From Phycisphaerae bacterium (GTDB taxonomy: Bacteria > Planctomycetota > Phycisphaerae > Sedimentisphaerales > SM23-30): a stretch of 64,000 nucleotides of DNA. The translations under genes were made by a program, and so were the position numbers. Each line of letters opens with the position of its first letter. The stretch's first letter is position 1. The stretch lies in assembly GCA_016342495.1 (NCBI GenBank), contig JAEIOG010000010.1, positions 1-64,000 on the forward strand. Reading direction: 5' to 3'. This document shows, in pieces, positions 40,001 to 43,000 of the stretch. The notes beneath the pieces are model-generated. The model did no database searches, was not told the origin of the DNA, and saw only the letters and a program-made list of their open reading frames with translations.

Positions 40001-43000
40001 TGTATCAATTGAAACATCAAGGTCTAATTCACCGCTAAATGCGATAAAGTCATGCTTATCAGCCTGGCTATAGTCAAAACTCCATTGGCCAAATTCAACA
40101 ATCGCATCGGTTCCGGTGGTATTGAACTGCAATATCGCATTATTTATATTAGCTGCAACAACTCCGCCGGGCAAACCATCTAATGCCATTGAACCAACAG
40201 CCAACCGCCCAGCAATACCACTGTTATTAATAAGGAATAAACCTTCAATATCATCAGCTGTTATCGATACGCCGGCAATATCTAAAACACTGTCAGCTTT
40301 AATACCAACCTTATATAATTCAGATTCAACACCATTAATGTTTTGTCTGGAAAATTCAAAGCCAAAATCACCCGCTAAATTCACTGTCACGCCGCTGGCT
40401 GTTACTGCCATATTCAAATTAGCAGATACCGCGACAAATTCAAACTGACTTTCTTCATTGAACAAAACGCCGCCAGCATCAATCGCCGCTCCGGTAGTAT
40501 TAAATTCAAACAAGGCATTTGTAATTGCCCCGTTAAATTCCATCCCCGGCAGGCTTGGCAATGTCAAAGTTCCAATTGCCAAAGAACCAGCTACACCGGT
40601 CTGGTTCATTATAAATGTGCCATCAATCGCTTCTGCTGTTATTACAACTCCCGATACATCCAAACTGCTGTTGGCTAAAACCTTAACCATCAACAGGTCA
40701 ACATTCTTTTCAAAATCAAACCGACCATCTAACTTTGCTTCAAAGCCATCAACTGTAATAGATGCAATAAGTTCGCCGCCAAAAGCGACAAAATCCTGTT
40801 TGTCCAGACCAACAAAATTAATATTAGCATCGACAATATCTTTACCGGTTGTGTTAACATCCAGGTACAATGCTGATGCTTCAAAGCTTAAATTTTCCAG
40901 CTCTGTCACACCGTCAGCCTTGGTTGCCTTTACCATGTCAATTTTAAGGCTACCTGCCAGACCCAGCCGACTTAATAATACCGAACCATTAATATCGCTG
41001 AAGTTCAACATTGCATCATTAGTTGCCAGAGATGATTGCCCATCAGCAAGACCAACTCTCAATACATCATAAGTTAAGCCATCGATATCCTTTGTTCCCG
41101 CTTCAAAACTCAAATCACCTTTAAATGAAACCCTATCGACAACTTTAAGTTCAATCTTTTTACCGATGAAGCCACTCTGGTCACCATCAAATGCCAAACT
41201 GACTACCTGATCGCCAACTATAATATCATGATCCCATGGACCACTTGCACCTAATATCTCGGTTTGATTAATCCTTATTCCGCCCCTGCCGTTCAGTTGG
41301 AACCCTGTCAGCCCCACCAATCCCAGATCAGCTGCACCATCCAAAGCAAAACCAACATCACTGCTGTCACGGTCAATATATATCCCCATAGCTATGGTTG
41401 CATCTGCGATAGCTATGCCTGTTGCCTTATCACTACTGCCTACAAAAGCATCAACTCCGGTAGCACCAATTAATATTGAGTCAACCGTCATCGTATTATC
41501 CCAGGGGGCAAATACCGCGCCGGCTTCAACTGTAAAATCTCCGATAAGTTCACCGGCATCAGTTACAAGAGTCACATCATCGCCATAGAAACGATGTAAG
41601 CCGGTCTTAGCAGTCACAGTTTCACCGCCAAGGACAAAATCAACATCTGCCCTGGTAGTATTGCCGAAAGCACCGAACGTTCCGCCCATCGAAACCGTAT
41701 CAACACCTAAAAGTTCAACTGCCCCCATCATCGCAAAGGCATATGAACCATTACTGTTAATATCAAATCCTAAAGCACCACCGGTTACCGACACCCCAAC
41801 AGAGCCATGGCCAACAAACAAATCGACACCGCTGGCACTTAAAGATAACTGCCCGCCATCAATTGAAACATCGAATATTCCTTCAAGGTCAACAAAATCA
41901 ATGACTTTGACAACAACATCAGAACCAGTAAATATTTTGTCACCCAGACCAAGGTCAACTTTATTAACACCACTAAAGAAACTAACCGCCCTGCTACTGG
42001 TACTAAACCCGGCCTTAAATCTCCCGATGGCTTGTAATTCTGGCAACCCAACCAGACTGACATCACCAATGGCTCCAAACGCAAAGGTATTATCATCATT
42101 AATTTCAAAACCGAGCTGAGCCCCATTTTCTCCATCAAGCTTAACACCCACACCGGCATATCCAGCGAAGACATATACATTCTTGGCGACAATACTTAGC
42201 TTACCAACGGTCTTGCTTATCTCAAATTCACCCTGAATGTCAACAAAGTCATTTATGGCTATCTTAACATCATTACCATAAAAACTCTGTTGGCCAGCTA
42301 CAACAGTCACAACTCTGCCATCAAAATCAACACCAATATCTTCATCAGTAGTATTACCGATGGCTCCAAAATTACCACTCATTGTCAATTCAGGTATACC
42401 GTAGACATCGACCTGCCCCCAAACCGCATAGTTGAAAGTCAAATCACCATTTACTGTCAGCGTCAGATTGCCGTCACTGACACCAACTCCAATATCATTG
42501 CCCAGGTCACTGCCATCGCCTTTAGCTCCGACAAAAAACCGAACATCACTGGCATCAATCTCAAGTGTGCCATTGGCCAGCCCAATTCCTATGTCACCCG
42601 TAAAATTACCTAATGCGTCAATCCCAAATTCAATATCATCGCCAAATACCTTAAGTGAGCCACTGGTATCAAATTCAAGGTTCACATTTGCTGACATTGT
42701 CAACCCGTTGATTCCAACAAGTGAAGCTGTCCCGCCAAGTTGACCTTCGAGCCCGTTGCTGTTCATACTGAAATTGATAATACCGACGTTCTGGTCAAAC
42801 CGAAGCTTGCCAGCTCCGACTGTCATTTCCAGATATGATGATTCAACCGCAAACTCAACAGAACTACCCTGAGGGCCTTTGACATATTCAAAATCAAAAT
42901 TCCCTACCAGCTCAATACCATAAAAAGCAAAAGTCAGACCATCACCCTGTATTTTGATAGTATTGATAGCACCAGTGGTATCGATTTCTAAAGTAAAGTT